DNA of 64,000 nt from Perkinsus olseni (lineage: Eukaryota; Perkinsozoa; Perkinsida; Perkinsidae). Positions 35,523-47,200 of this stretch are shown here, in pieces. The position numbers and the translations under genes are program-made. Below the pieces are notes generated by a model, which was not told where the DNA came from, ran no database searches, and saw only the letters and a list, made by a program, of their open reading frames with translations. The stretch's first letter is position 1. Each line of letters starts with the position of its first letter. The DNA lies in contig JABANP010000122.1 of assembly GCA_013115135.1 (NCBI GenBank), forward strand, positions 1 to 64,000, written 5' to 3'.

Positions 35523-36160
35523 GTGTCTTCCAGGGACTCCCTGGGTGAAGATCGGGACATAGTAGAATCATTACGCGGGTTCCATCTGCATCCCAGAAGC
35601 AGCATCTGTGGCCATGTAAGTGCCTTCAACGGCTTTGATACCAATATTGAAGTACCTCGCCGGGGCGAGGTCGAGCGGACTGCTCGGTCAACCAGACGCA
35701 ATCCTGGTTATCATCACCAGCGGACAGTTCGGAGTCACTCGGGCACGGCTGACTGCGTGGTATTTCCATCTGGGTTCCGGACTGTCTTCCTCGGATGTCA
35801 ATCTACCGGAATTTATCTTGGAGCATTCCGCAGGTAGATGCTTCCACTTCAACGCCTTTGGCCTCCCCAAAGAGGTAACTTCCATGGCTAGGGGCCCCAG
35901 CCTGGAGCATAGGTAGCTCGCACCTCCCCTCTGCACGACCCTTCCTTCGAAAATGTGCGTGTGAGTTTATAGTCGAACGCCGGTTCCGGCTTTGAAAATG
36001 TTATCATTTGTCCCAATATGAATTCGCACGGCGTAGTGTGGCTCATGGAGCCCTTCTTTCATCTCGCACTACTCCCTTATCGAAGATTCACAACTCTCCT
36101 CTGCCGCCGCTGGAGCTCGTGCATCTACTGGGTGGAAAGGCTCTCTTCGGTTAAGCCTTG
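35523..36160 (+). pseudogene. Fragment of the secreted family (C-terminal half)
   Basis: Readable family pieces are LVIITSGQFGVTRARLTAWYF and FILEHSAGRCFHFNAFG (about 35700-35880), then, after breaks, NVIICPNMNSHGVVWLMEPFF (about 35990-36070). These match the second half of the gene at 34202. The N-terminal half is absent or unreadable and several stops intervene. Confidence 0.6.
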
Positions 36161-36373
36161 ATCATCAAGGATCCGGACAGCGATAAGAGCAAAAGAACGT
36201 TTAGCGACTAAGCTGGTAGCGATCATTCGACGAGTTCATCTACCATATGCGATTGAATTTCCGTAACTTACTGGGATGATCGATATTCACGCAGATGATG
36301 TGAATTGGGCAAAATCGTCCGGAGTTATCCGGTTAGCTTAGCGAGGCAGGGATGGAAAGCCTCCCTTAATCAC

Positions 36374-37018
36374 CTAGTCTAGGACTGCAGTAACAGACAG
36401 CAGATGTCGCATCCGCTGAACTAGAGGTTTAGTACCCATCAATAGCAGATCATCATAGAAGTTGAGTATCACCAGTCAATCCACCAAGTCCGCAAAGGCA
36501 TCGATAGAAGACTCTCGGACCGGTCTCTGAAGCAGGCCCTGCTTAGCAGGGCAGAGAAACAAGCATTCAACAACAATAATACGAAGGTACTCAGAGAACT
36601 CGGACCGTGTTTTAGTCGGACTAAATATTATTCCAAAAAGGACTCTGTCACTGTAAAAAACGCAGATCCCAGTCAAGACCTTAATCACCCTAGGCGACTG
36701 TACATGGAGCCTCAGAAAGGCCTTCTCCAAATCCATAGAAGTTCTATGATAGAACATACACCATACTGTGGGCGGTACCGGGCTCGGACAATAAGAGGCA
36801 GAGCACAGGGTCCGATTCAATACTCGACCATCGCTACAAGGGCGAATCCGTGTAGATTTTAGTAATCCCTGGCAAACAGGAAACGTACACACCGGGGGAG
36901 AGATCACCTCAGCATCAGACGGAAGTGAATCGAACCACCAACCATAATGGTCAGTTACAACACAGTGCACATTCTCGGCATTAGCGAAGTCGTCGACGTC
37001 CAGCTCGAACCGGACCAT
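36374..37018 (-). pseudogene. Retrotransposon reverse-transcriptase relic
   Basis: The minus-strand frame contains SMDLEKAFLRLHV (palm motif A, D-x-x-x-A-F), YSDRVLFGIIFSP (the F-G-x-x-x-S-P element) and, after an in-frame TGA, NFYDDLLLMG (motif C, Y-x-D-D). The order and spacing fit an LTR-retroelement RT such as Pao/BEL or Ty3 types. It is truncated on both sides and carries at least one stop, so it is inactive. It lies between two copies of the secreted family. Confidence 0.7.
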
Positions 37019-38134
37019 TGCTCTCTCGAGCTGTCACTCGGACGACGCTTGAGGCATACTTGAGTCAGGGGCCGCAGTAGCCTTTAATCGCTGCCGATTC
37101 AGGAGGGCTTCCCGAGCAAGCCGCCATAGTAACTAATAGTTACTTACTATGGCATAGTTCAGCATGACATGAGAGCTGTCCGACTCCATACCCCGTCTGG
37201 GACGAGTAGGCAGTCTCAAGTACTCCTACCTCCGCAACCAAGGAGCCGGAGGGCTGGGCCGAACTCGCGTCCACCCTCATCGCAGCCATGTATCATGGCT
37301 CCAATATCATGGCTGAACCTATTGCTACCTCCTGGCTAGCTCCAGCGTTGGACTTTATTGAATTTCCACGACTCTCTCATTATGAGCATATCATAGTCTT
37401 CGTAGCGCACTATTTCCTGCTATGCGCGCATGGATTCTGCATGCTAACTCCGTTCACGCTGATTCTCCAGTGTAGAATAGGGACCAAGATGCTCGTGCTA
37501 TCCGGGCTGCAGTGTAGCACGCCGCACCCACAGTTTCCGCGTCAAAGCAATCGGTGACTGCTCGTCAGTCTACGTAAAAATGTTCGTCGTTACCCGTAGG
37601 TCCCAAAATCCTACCAGACTACAGCCACGGGGCCGGGCGATACCCTCCGATCGGAGGCGAGCGAAGTTGTAGGTTGCTCGAATTCGCCGTCTTCGATTGG
37701 AACCCGGCCATGTACTTGTTTTCGTACACTAATCGAAAGCTGTGCAAATTTCGGATCTAATGATCTCTCAAGCCTCCGAATCCTCATACTTCAGATCATC
37801 TAGATCAGCTCTGGACAATTTTTGACCCGGGCTGTATGAGTATGTAAATCATACTATGGACTTAACAGCTGTGAGAACTTTCTCACTGAGAAACTCGAGC
37901 CTTCAATGCTTGATGGGAACTTCCTCCATTAACTTTGAATAGCATTCGTGAAAGTTCACCAATTCGCGAACCAGAGTGGGCGTTCAAAGTTTGGTAGAAG
38001 AGAAGCTAGCGATCGGCGGAAGGTTTGGTCTTCGCGGTCCGTAATTCAGCTCAGTCTCGCCGACTTATCGAAGGCCATCAGAAAGTGAACTACCACTGCT
38101 GAAGTTTCCCGCTTCTCGACCCTTCACTAATCTC
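37019..38134. other. Intergenic, with a palindrome
   Basis: GCCATAGTAACT...AGTTACTTACTATGGC around 37133-37153 is a near-perfect inverted repeat. No supported gene. Confidence 0.5.
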
Positions 38135-39199
38135 ATGTGGCTCAGCCACAGTGGCTGCCCGCCCCCGTCGTTGAAGTTACTCCTACTGAATATAGCCATT
38201 AGACACGTGATTGGCCCGAGGGAAAATCCAGGCCATGGAATCTGGGCTGGATACTACATCAACGCCGAGGAGATAACATACCTTGGCAATCTTGAACGAC
38301 TTAAGGTGCACATTAAGGAAACTAAGCTCCAGGGCGACTATATCGCGATGATCCACGTGGCAATGGAAGGCGGAGGAGTCCAGGTCGAGATGCCCCGATA
38401 CTTCAAGATTAGGAGAAAGAAGCGAAGGAAAGCTTTTCACCCGATACGCCAGCGTGCAGTTTCAGCCGACACCAATTCTAATGCGGACTGTTAAATTCAA
38501 TGACGGACGACATCTCGTCGATTCATATTTACCTCGCGCGAATGTATGAGACTTTCGGGCGTCTCCTTCGATCATCAAGGGCATCGAAAGTTCAGTCTTT
38601 GCTTCGTCGGAAAACTCCTGGACAGTCTTTTTTGGGCAAGTCGGAGCAAGAAGTCCTCACTCATGCGGTGAAGAGCTGAAGATGTACGACCCTGCCTGGC
38701 CTGGTTGGTCTACCCCCAAGTTGGTTGTTACTGTAACAGTGATCCGATTGATCACCCAGACGGTGTCGCAGTTGCGATAACTGGCGGCCTTTTTGCAGAA
38801 ACCAAGGTGCAGCTGACCGCCTGGAATTTTCATACGGGTTCCACTCTGTCCTTCACGGAACGCACACTGCCCAAGCTTACCTTAGAGCATTCGGCTGGCA
38901 AATGTTTGTACTTCAGAGCCCTTGATCTCTCCAAGGAGGCAATTGCGATGGCCGGCGCAGAAGTAGCCCGCGCCTTCCTTCTCAATAGTGCCACAATAGA
39001 AGATATTCGCCTCTGTCCAAATATGACTTCGGATCGCATGCAATGGCTCTTGGAGTTCTTCCCACCCTCTCGCACCATTCCCTTACTAAAGGGACATCCC
39101 CCATCTCTGCCTCCGCCGGACGTCATGCGTTTACTCGGTGATAGACTCACGGTGCGGAAGAGTCCGAGGAGTGTGGATTCAGCAGGCTGTGATGACTGA
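38135..39199 (+). pseudogene. Secreted family, broken copy
   Basis: ATG at 38135 gives LLLLNIAIRHVIGP and IWAGYYINAEEITYLGNLERLK, very close to 34202, but the frame stops at 38494. Family sequence resumes in other frames: RKFSLCFVGKLLDSLFW (about 38590-38630), then VAVAITGGLFAETKVQLTAW and LEHSAGKCLYFRALDLS with DIRLCPNMTSDRMQWLLEFF to 39199. At least two shifts are needed. The intact C-terminal frame argues for recent damage or assembly error. Confidence 0.65.
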
Positions 39200-40340
39200 A
39201 CAAGTTGACGAGCCAGATGTGATTCTGTACCATCCCAGGGCGTTCGATGTTCATGCAAGTGGTGTTAATCGAATCAAATGCTTCAGATTTGTCCAGTCAG
39301 TCAAGTAGGTAGTTGCTCTCACTGCCTTCACTCGACATTCCGGAGCGCAACAGATTTCGAGCAAGCACGGTCTTGCAGGAAATGACAGGCAAGCACAGCT
39401 CGAAAGGCGTAGGTCTCGCTACGGCGTTTATCATCCGAAGGGCATCATCGTTTATCATGTGAATATAACGGTAACAACGGTATGACCTCCCTAATGAAAT
39501 TTAGAGGTATATGAAGTATAATGATATAGAATTTATAGTATTTGTTGCGGACTCCGAAACCGTGGACGCAAAACCGACCACAGCGTCGTCACGATCCACT
39601 CCGAGGCCTAAGAAGTAACTTGATTATCTTTTCACAAATACCAATTATGCATATCCCCCTCGCGTGTCCGAGAAACTAACTCAAAAATCGGCGGCAGGAA
39701 GAGGCTTGGTGAATTCGATCCTCATTATTCTCCTCATACGGATGCCTTCATCAACGGAGGAATATCGTACAGTTCGATGAAGTAATTCAGAATCTGAAAT
39801 TGGATCCGCGTTTGGACTTCCAAGACAACCTCGACGAGTTGCTCTGCCGAGAAAAAGTCTCATGCTCCCGGAGTATTATTACTATAAGATTAATAAGTTG
39901 GGAATACCATCGGGGTTGTTGAGAAGTGTAAAAGTGGACAAATGGTACGATTCACAACTTACAGCTTTCTGACCATCATCAGAATACAACGGTGGCTCCT
40001 TTCCGACTGCATCGTGTGCGTCTGCCAGCGGCGTTACTAGCTCTCGAATCAACAGGACCTTGGTCGCACCCGGCAGAACATCGCGATGCCTGCGGGGAAC
40101 AGAACCTCTGCTGCGTAAATTAGTTCACAGTATGAATCTCCAGAAACTCATCTGAGTTTCAGAGTTCCTGGGGACAAAGTCTGCGACTATAAATTTTCTC
40201 ATCTTTCTTGGAGAAAAGAACTTTCTGAGTATCTCAAGCGTGCGGGACGTAGTTAAGCAACTCAATCACCTCCTGTAGGCTTGAGAGATCTGTTTAACAG
40301 TTCTTCAACTATGTTCTGACAGTCTTTGATCGAGAAGTAC
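39200..40340. other. No supported gene
   Basis: Only short, unconvincing frames on either strand. Confidence 0.5.
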
Positions 40341-40345
40341 AGCGA

Positions 40346-40466
40346 GTAACTAGACTGTAGCTTTGTTCCTCCGACTCGGAGACAAAGCTACATTATAGTT
40401 ACACGTCGGGAGTTCTACAGTGTATTGAGAGACTCTCTCAATACTATTGAGAGAGTCTCTCAATAG
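40346..40466. repeat. Nested foldback structures
   Basis: Hairpin arms 40346-40365 (GTAACTAGACTGTAGCTTTG) and 40383-40402 (CAAAGCTACATTATAGTTAC) pair with few mismatches. Next, 40423-40466 holds the palindromic unit TATTGAGAGACTCTCTCAATA and its near-copy CTATTGAGAGAGTCTCTCAAT. Confidence 0.8.
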
Positions 40467-40544
40467 TTCTATGAGAACTTCAGACGTGGTCGCTGCGACC
40501 AGGTCGCAGAAGATCATGAAAGACACTCATCATCTGACGAGATT

Positions 40545-40672
40545 CAGCGGCTTCTTGTTTCGTTTGAGCGAATGATGCTTATTCGCTCATTCAATAATCG
40601 CTGATCTGCAGCGGCTTCTTGTTTCGTTTGAGCGAATGATGCTTATTCGCTCATTCAATAATCGCTGATCTG
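40545..40672. repeat. Exact 64-bp tandem duplication
   Basis: The 64-bp unit starting CAGCGGCTTCTTGTTTCG occurs twice back to back without differences. Each unit contains an inverted pair GAGCGAAT...ATTCGCTC. Identity suggests a very recent event or an assembly duplication. Confidence 0.9.
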
Positions 40673-40750
40673 CCACGTCACACTCGGGTTCAAAATTTAG
40701 GACCTCAACTTGAAGGTCTAACCGATAAAACAGAGAGCGGGAACACCGAA

Positions 40751-42482
40751 TCAACGGTGTACGACCGATTCCCTCTTAAAACGGTCAACGAGGTCCTCAG
40801 AGCAGCAGACCGTGCCAACCCACCTGGCGATATCCAAACTCCCCGCTTGGTAGGCATTATAAAGTTGCCGCAGCCACTCCAGTAGGATTGCTGAGAACAA
40901 GTGCAACATAGTACTGGACGGAAACCGTTGCTCAGAAGACTTCGGCCGGAGATGAGGTCGAGACGAAAGATTCTTCAATTTTCTACTCACCTTTTGATCG
41001 CTCTGCCCGCCGTAGCGGTTCAGGGGTGTGCGCCTCCCTTAGAAGCTCCTGACAAATACAAACGTCGACTCCTCACGAGCGTGCGTGGCAGCCCTCTAGG
41101 GTTTGTTGAATCTCTCAGACATCTTCACTAGAATGCTACCAACATATCAATTGAATTATCAGAACAATCAGAAGCTTCTACGGCCTAGGGTGGGGGCGTT
41201 ATGGCGGCGTGCATTAGCGAGTACAGACAGCAGTTCGGCGGTATGGTCGAAATAGGGGCATCCAACGAACTGGTGGACTACACCATTCAGAAGTGCAGCT
41301 AAAGGTTACTTCTTCTTGTGCAGCACTCCTTCGACCAGGCGGGTGAGAGCCAGTATACGGGTATAGCTGCAGGCTCAGTCACTGTCTGAGCCCTGGTAAG
41401 AACCGATCGACAGCGGGCGATGGTTAAGGACAGCTGTCTCCACTCGCTAATGTGATATCCTCGAGCGCTGGCCCAGCGGCCCTCCCTATGCCGAACAGAC
41501 TTCTGAATGCCTAGAACTACTTGTTGAGTTTGCGCGTAGAATTATCTGCCGCGAAGCCGCAGAGTCTACCGTCGCCGATCAATGTATTTAAACCGATGGG
41601 GCAGTGAACGCCGGCGGACTTACCTCGTACCAGTACTCCGGGTGGGGTTGGTGGACGAGATTGTTCTTCTCTAAGGTCTCGATTGCGTCTAGAACGTCGG
41701 CGCTATAGTACTTGGATACCAACGGAACTGAAGCGATATAAGGGATACACGAGACGCACTCAGTGAGGCCCGGCTACGGTATCACAGGTTGGCGCTAGTG
41801 CATCGAGATCAGCGTCGGAACCACGGGAAAGAGGAATTTGAGTTTTCAGATGGTTTACAGCAAAATTTTGGTAAATTTTTGAGGTCTTTTCCGAGTGAAA
41901 ACGGGATTATACACGTCTGACAGGATAGATTATAAGCATCACAAGTGAAACAATTTTGTAGGTGAACTTCGCATCGATCCCGACAAGTCTCTTGAAGGAA
42001 GACGCTGTCTGCTACGGCAAATGCAGGTATGCGGCACTGCAGCCCGATGGCAGAGATGCTCGTCTTGCGGCACAGCACTCACCCTCTGCTCGCAGCTGAC
42101 GCTTACATCATGTGAGCATCAGCATCATGTAAGTTACATGGAAGAAAATTCACAGCTCCAAAGGATATCACGGATTTCAGAATTGGCATTCCTACACGCT
42201 CTCTACCCTCCGTTTATCAAACTAATCGCTAGGCTCAGAATCGATTTTAAAAGTAACCTCTTCACATAAAATGCGCTTCCAGAAACTATCACGCTCCTCA
42301 GAGTTGGTTTGTCACGCTCTCTGAGAGAATAAAACGCCCCTCTGCGTTTCCCTACTGAAGGCGCCCATCTCCTGCTTCCGGGAGGTCTGCTGCATCCAAG
42401 CTTCGTTGTACCAGACCGCGAGTATAAGCGACAGCAACGTGGACACCGCGGTGAGGACTCGAGTGGTGCTTGACGAAGTCAT
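40751..42482 (-). CDS. Possible multi-exon gene, N-terminal membrane segment, Cys-rich exon
   Basis: Not recognised. ATG at 42482 gives MTSSSTTRVLTAVSTLLSLI, a hydrophobic N-terminus (exon to about 42330). Candidate exons follow: about 42020-41880 (Cys-rich: CRDRCEVHLQNCFTCDAYNL, SCQTC), about 41735-41625 (VSKYYSADVLDAIETLEKNN, YWYE before GTAAGT), about 41300-41190 (AALLNGVVHQFVGCPYFDHT) and about 40950-40751 (LFSAILLEWLRQLYNAYQAG, ending VDRFKRESVVHR, stop). Splice signals fit, but phases were not proved. Confidence 0.35.
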
Positions 42483-44221
42483 ACATTCAGTGATAGTATG
42501 TAGTAGGAACCGCGTGATAGGAAATGTGGCAGGTCTCTGGTTCGAACCGCGGTATCGGCATTTCTCTGACATTTTTTATCCAAAAATTTCAAAGGCGGTG
42601 CTCAATCGTAGGCGACCGTCATTCCCTAGAGAGAATCTCCTAGCTTTTCGAGAGCCGGGAATTCGATCTAGTTTAGTTGGAAGACTCTACCTTGACCCTC
42701 CGGGAATTGTGGTTGGTCATAGTTATAGCGTCAGCGTCGTATCTTTTTTCATATTTCTTCTTATGATCAACATTAGATACCAGTCATTCTGAGGGGGTGT
42801 TGAACAGACCTATTCTGGGATTCTGGGACCGTGCTTTACGCGGAAAATCAATTCCGGAAACGATTCTGAGTCTTGGAATTAGTTTATTGAACAGGGGTTG
42901 GAACCACATTCTCGGATGTTCGTCACAGATCCGCATAGATGCCAATTCGACAGACTTTTACGTGTTTTGAAAAACCAACTCTCGTTTTTTCTCTTGCGGG
43001 GACTGGTCGCATTCTGCCTCCTTCGTGCGGAGTCCTCGAACTTGGATTCGAACTGTTTATGAGTGGGTGAAAATCTCCGTGTATTGGTTTTCCCTCAGTA
43101 GATCGTTTATCTTTGCGATCTCAGTATTTTGATTGCCTCCTACTCGTCGTAGGAGGCTACACAGAAAAAGAGACAAAAACGTATTTTACAAGAGGAAAGG
43201 AGATGACAGGTAGTATCTAGGTCGAAGCACGGGTTTCACGGGGTCCCAAGATTCTCTGCCACTTCCCTCCTCGTGATCGCCAATACTAGAAACAATCTAC
43301 ATGTATACTCGACGCCCATGGAGGGAGCTTAGGAGTAGCTGATGGTGTGGTATTCAATAATAAAATAGAGATCGAGCTTCTGCACATTTCTCAATGCGGA
43401 GTAGTAGTACGCGTCACACGCAATGCATGATGGTGAACTGATGACCAGCGTCAGCAACTGCCATGGCATTCGGAAAATACCGAGCCTCTGCGACACAAGG
43501 TCCGAGGTCACGTCTTGTTATGTCGCATCTTTCGCATAGGAGAACGCTGTCATAGTGGGCAGGGTGCATTCGTATGTACGAGTATCGTATTTTATGGTAT
43601 AGAAATTATTTAATACATGGTGAATAATAATAGGATAAATGAAGAGAAATATTTGTACGAATACGCATTGGCACATATATATTTATATTTAATAAATATC
43701 ACGTCTAGGCAGATACGTGTATGAATTTGTACGTAATCTTCGTATTATTGACTGTGAATGATTTCATAAATAAGAATGTCGGCGTGTTGCTAGTATTAGT
43801 ACTGTGCTTATCGTTAGCCTTTCTCGGGTGGTACATAAGAGAATGTGTTAATCTCGTTGGTTGTCCTTCGTCCTAATGGTGCTCCGGAAGCTGTTGAGAA
43901 GTTCTCAACAACTTCTTCTGAAGAATGAGAACTCTTTCTAAGGATTGTCATCTCGGTTCAAACCCGGCGTCCGGTTCTATGTGAATAGTAGATGGCGAAT
44001 GACATTGAGCGTGTTGCGTGCCCGTGGGGGGCTGAAGTCCTCAAAATGTGTTGCAGCATTTCCGAAAGATGTGGTATGTCAGAGAATGATGGATTTCTAT
44101 TTATTAAGTATTCGCCGCTTATTGACTATGGTGAGAAATCTGGTAGTGTGAAATTATCGAAACGACTATTATCTGCATCGCTCCGCTAGGCTCGATTTGA
44201 GACGTACAATCTGTGAACAGA
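42483..44221. other. Intergenic with degenerate repeats
   Basis: Contains a B-box-like GGTTCGAACC at 42539-42548, a diverged copy of the AATCGATT family near 42830-42900, and an inverted repeat near 43870-43930 (GAGAAGTTCTC core). A frame at 43992-44189 (VACPWGAEVLKMCCSISERC) could be an upstream exon of the CCR4 gene but is unsupported. Confidence 0.35.
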
Positions 44222-47200
44222 ATGTTTTCTTCTTCTCTCGGTCTCTTAGCGGAGCGAAGCTCGTTAATTTCAGGCGGCATTTCTGATCCGGAACCTCAAC
44301 CACCGACGGCGACAGACGACGACACAAGTGTCGAGAGCAGCGGCAGCCCTACGGCCGAGTCCAACAACTCCTCGCTCGGTCCAGTTGAAATTATTCGGGC
44401 TGAGTTCACGAAGGGGAATCGGCCGGTTATCGGGTCTCCGATATGGCCGTATGTCCTCGTGCGAGAGGTGGGCATGGGAGTTCGGGAAAAGTTGGTATTA
44501 ACCGTAAATAGTGAGGATTTTCTTCCCCTGAGCTTCTCTTTCAACTCAGGAGGGACGGCAGTCCTTTGAACAACGGATATTTTCCCCATAAATTCGATTT
44601 ATTTACATCAGTACGGCGAAGGAATTTCGATCGCGGTTTTTTACTTTTTCCCTAGGAGTAGTGAGGAAAGCATCATTCAGCCGTACTGATGAAGTACGAT
44701 TAAGATCGCTTCTCATTATACTGTTTTTCCATGATCGACGAACTCCCGTACCGTAAGGAGATTTAACAGAGAAGCGTAGATATTCTAGGTGGTTACTTGT
44801 GAAGGGTGACTTTCCCTCTCTTTTTCTTTCTTGGCGCTTTTTCTAATGGCGGAGCAAGCAAATCGACAGAATCGTAAAGAGCGTTGGTTTGAGTTACTTT
44901 TTGTTTTTATTTTGTTTCGGTTTTTTTGGTTTGATTTTTTTATTTTTTCATTTTCGTTTATTATTGATATTTTCCACCAATATGCTAAATAAGCTCTCGA
45001 GACATATACCGTCTTTTCCGATCGGAGTGTGTGCAGGTGCCTCCCGAAGCGCTCGAGGCTCCTAGCCATCGAAAGCCTGCAGTGGAAGCCAATGAGCAGC
45101 TCCGTCAAGCAGCCGCCGGGGGTCCCTTTCCGGGCGCAGCGAAAACTTGGGAGGCCGGTGAAAACGATCAAAGAGTATCTTGGCAATGGTAATAGGAAAT
45201 GGACGGGTTATATTTCGGTATGCGCATGCGTGCAACCGTTTCAGTCGCTGTCATGTAATAACTTATAGACTGTGATACATAGCTGTCTCAGTGAAAATTT
45301 CCTGTATATTTTCCGGAAATTTCCGGCATATATGTTCGGAAATTTCAAGTGGGTCAGAATGTATCTTATATGTGGAGTAACGGTCTTCGTAGGCATCTTA
45401 ATAATGGTCTCATATCAATAAAATCAATCTCAATTTCCTTTTTCTTACCTATTACTTATTCGGACGATTTTTCTCTTCTCTGGGCAGCACCAGCGTAGCT
45501 GCGGACTTAGAATTACTGTCTCGGCCTTGATAATGCAGACCATCACCGTACAAATGCATGTTTTGTTATTGATCGATACATACTGATATTACTTCAGAAT
45601 TCTGCATGAAATTATTGTGGCGTATGTTCTATCTGGTCCGCGGAGTTGAAGTTTTAAGAATTTTTCCGGGAAATTTTCTCTCTCCAGTGTTTTAAGTGCC
45701 GAGCAAAGGAATCGAGAATTTCCAGATTTTTCCTGAAAATTACTGTGTTTCTCTTTAGGTATCGAGGGCCGTCCATTCATAATTGCGTTTATCACCCTCA
45801 TCGGCCGGGCACGATCCGAGACGTGGCGAGAACCTTCAGATTCTATTGCAGTCCGGAGTGCCTCACGCAGGGATACAAGCATTTAGCGGTAGGACGGGGC
45901 GTAAGGTTAGGTAGAGTTGGTGGAAATGTGGTATGAGAGATCGGAGATGCTGGCGAGTTCGCTCTACACAACGAGATAAGTGCGTATCTTCGACTTTCGT
46001 GTTGAGCATGCTTGAAGTTTTCGGAGTATCTTTTTTTCAGGATGATCATTGTCTACCATGTCCCTCCGAGCGACAAAGAGGACGACTGCATGTACTGTCC
46101 CTGGGCCAGTATAGAGGAGGTGAATCTTTCGTCATCATCTTGTGCATGCGTGCAAACTTATCACTTTCCATCAGGATGAAGCTGCCGAGCATAGCACTAC
46201 CGCTACACTGGGACCCGATTCTGCCGCTCCGGGAAGCGGTCGAGATCAATCGCCTACTAACGTGAGGGAATTTTTTGCGGAAAATTTCGGAAAATTGTGA
46301 ATTTTTCAGGATTCTCCGCCTTTGCCGGGATTACGAGTGGCTCCTGCTGGACTCCCCGTAGCGAATACGCGAACGTATACGCCGGTTCCTGAGGATACGG
46401 ACCGAGTCCTTTGTGTGAAGTAATGAGGGAATCTTTGGGTTGCGCGATCGACCTTAGTGAAGATACTCATAGAGGAATCTTTTTTCAACTTGTGGGAGAA
46501 AATCGTGTTTGCATGTTCCGGTGTGGTAGCGGAGGGCAATCATTATTGTATTTATGGCTGTATACTTTTCATGAGTATCTTGAGGTTGACTCTAGTCTCG
46601 GGCGGAAAGGTCGCAAGGCTGAGTATCTTTAGGGTTCACAGTAGCGAGCCAATACCGTGTCACCCCTCTCCTCCTACGACCACTCGAAGGCGGAGCGTAG
46701 CAGATAATAGCGAGAATAATGCAGAAGTGAGGAGAAGATATCTTCGCTGTGCGGTTGCTGACGCTTTTCGGTTAGGCTGATGATAGCAGTGAATCGGAGG
46801 CCGATGATGGCAGTTTGGGCGAGCGAGAACGATCGGGCAGCCTTGGAAATGGTAGTAGTGGTGGTGACGGGCGGGGAGCTCATTTTCGTGAGCATGAAAA
46901 TTGTGGGTCGTTTTGGATGTTGCTTGTTTGTGTTGAAATCGTCTATGGAAGATTTTTGCTATATTTTATAAGATATTAATCGCATGTAAGATATGCGTAG
47001 CTCTCACGTTAGCAACACATGGCCATGTATTAACAACTTTGGAATGCATTCACTCTTGTGACGTTTTTACCTGGGTTAAAACGCTCCTTCCGTGTTATTG
47101 GATGATGGGCGATTTTTCTTCCCATCAGATAACGCCTCTACGAGCTCAGGACCGGTCATTGCCAGTGGACTCCAACCGCTGACATCGATCTCTCAGACCG

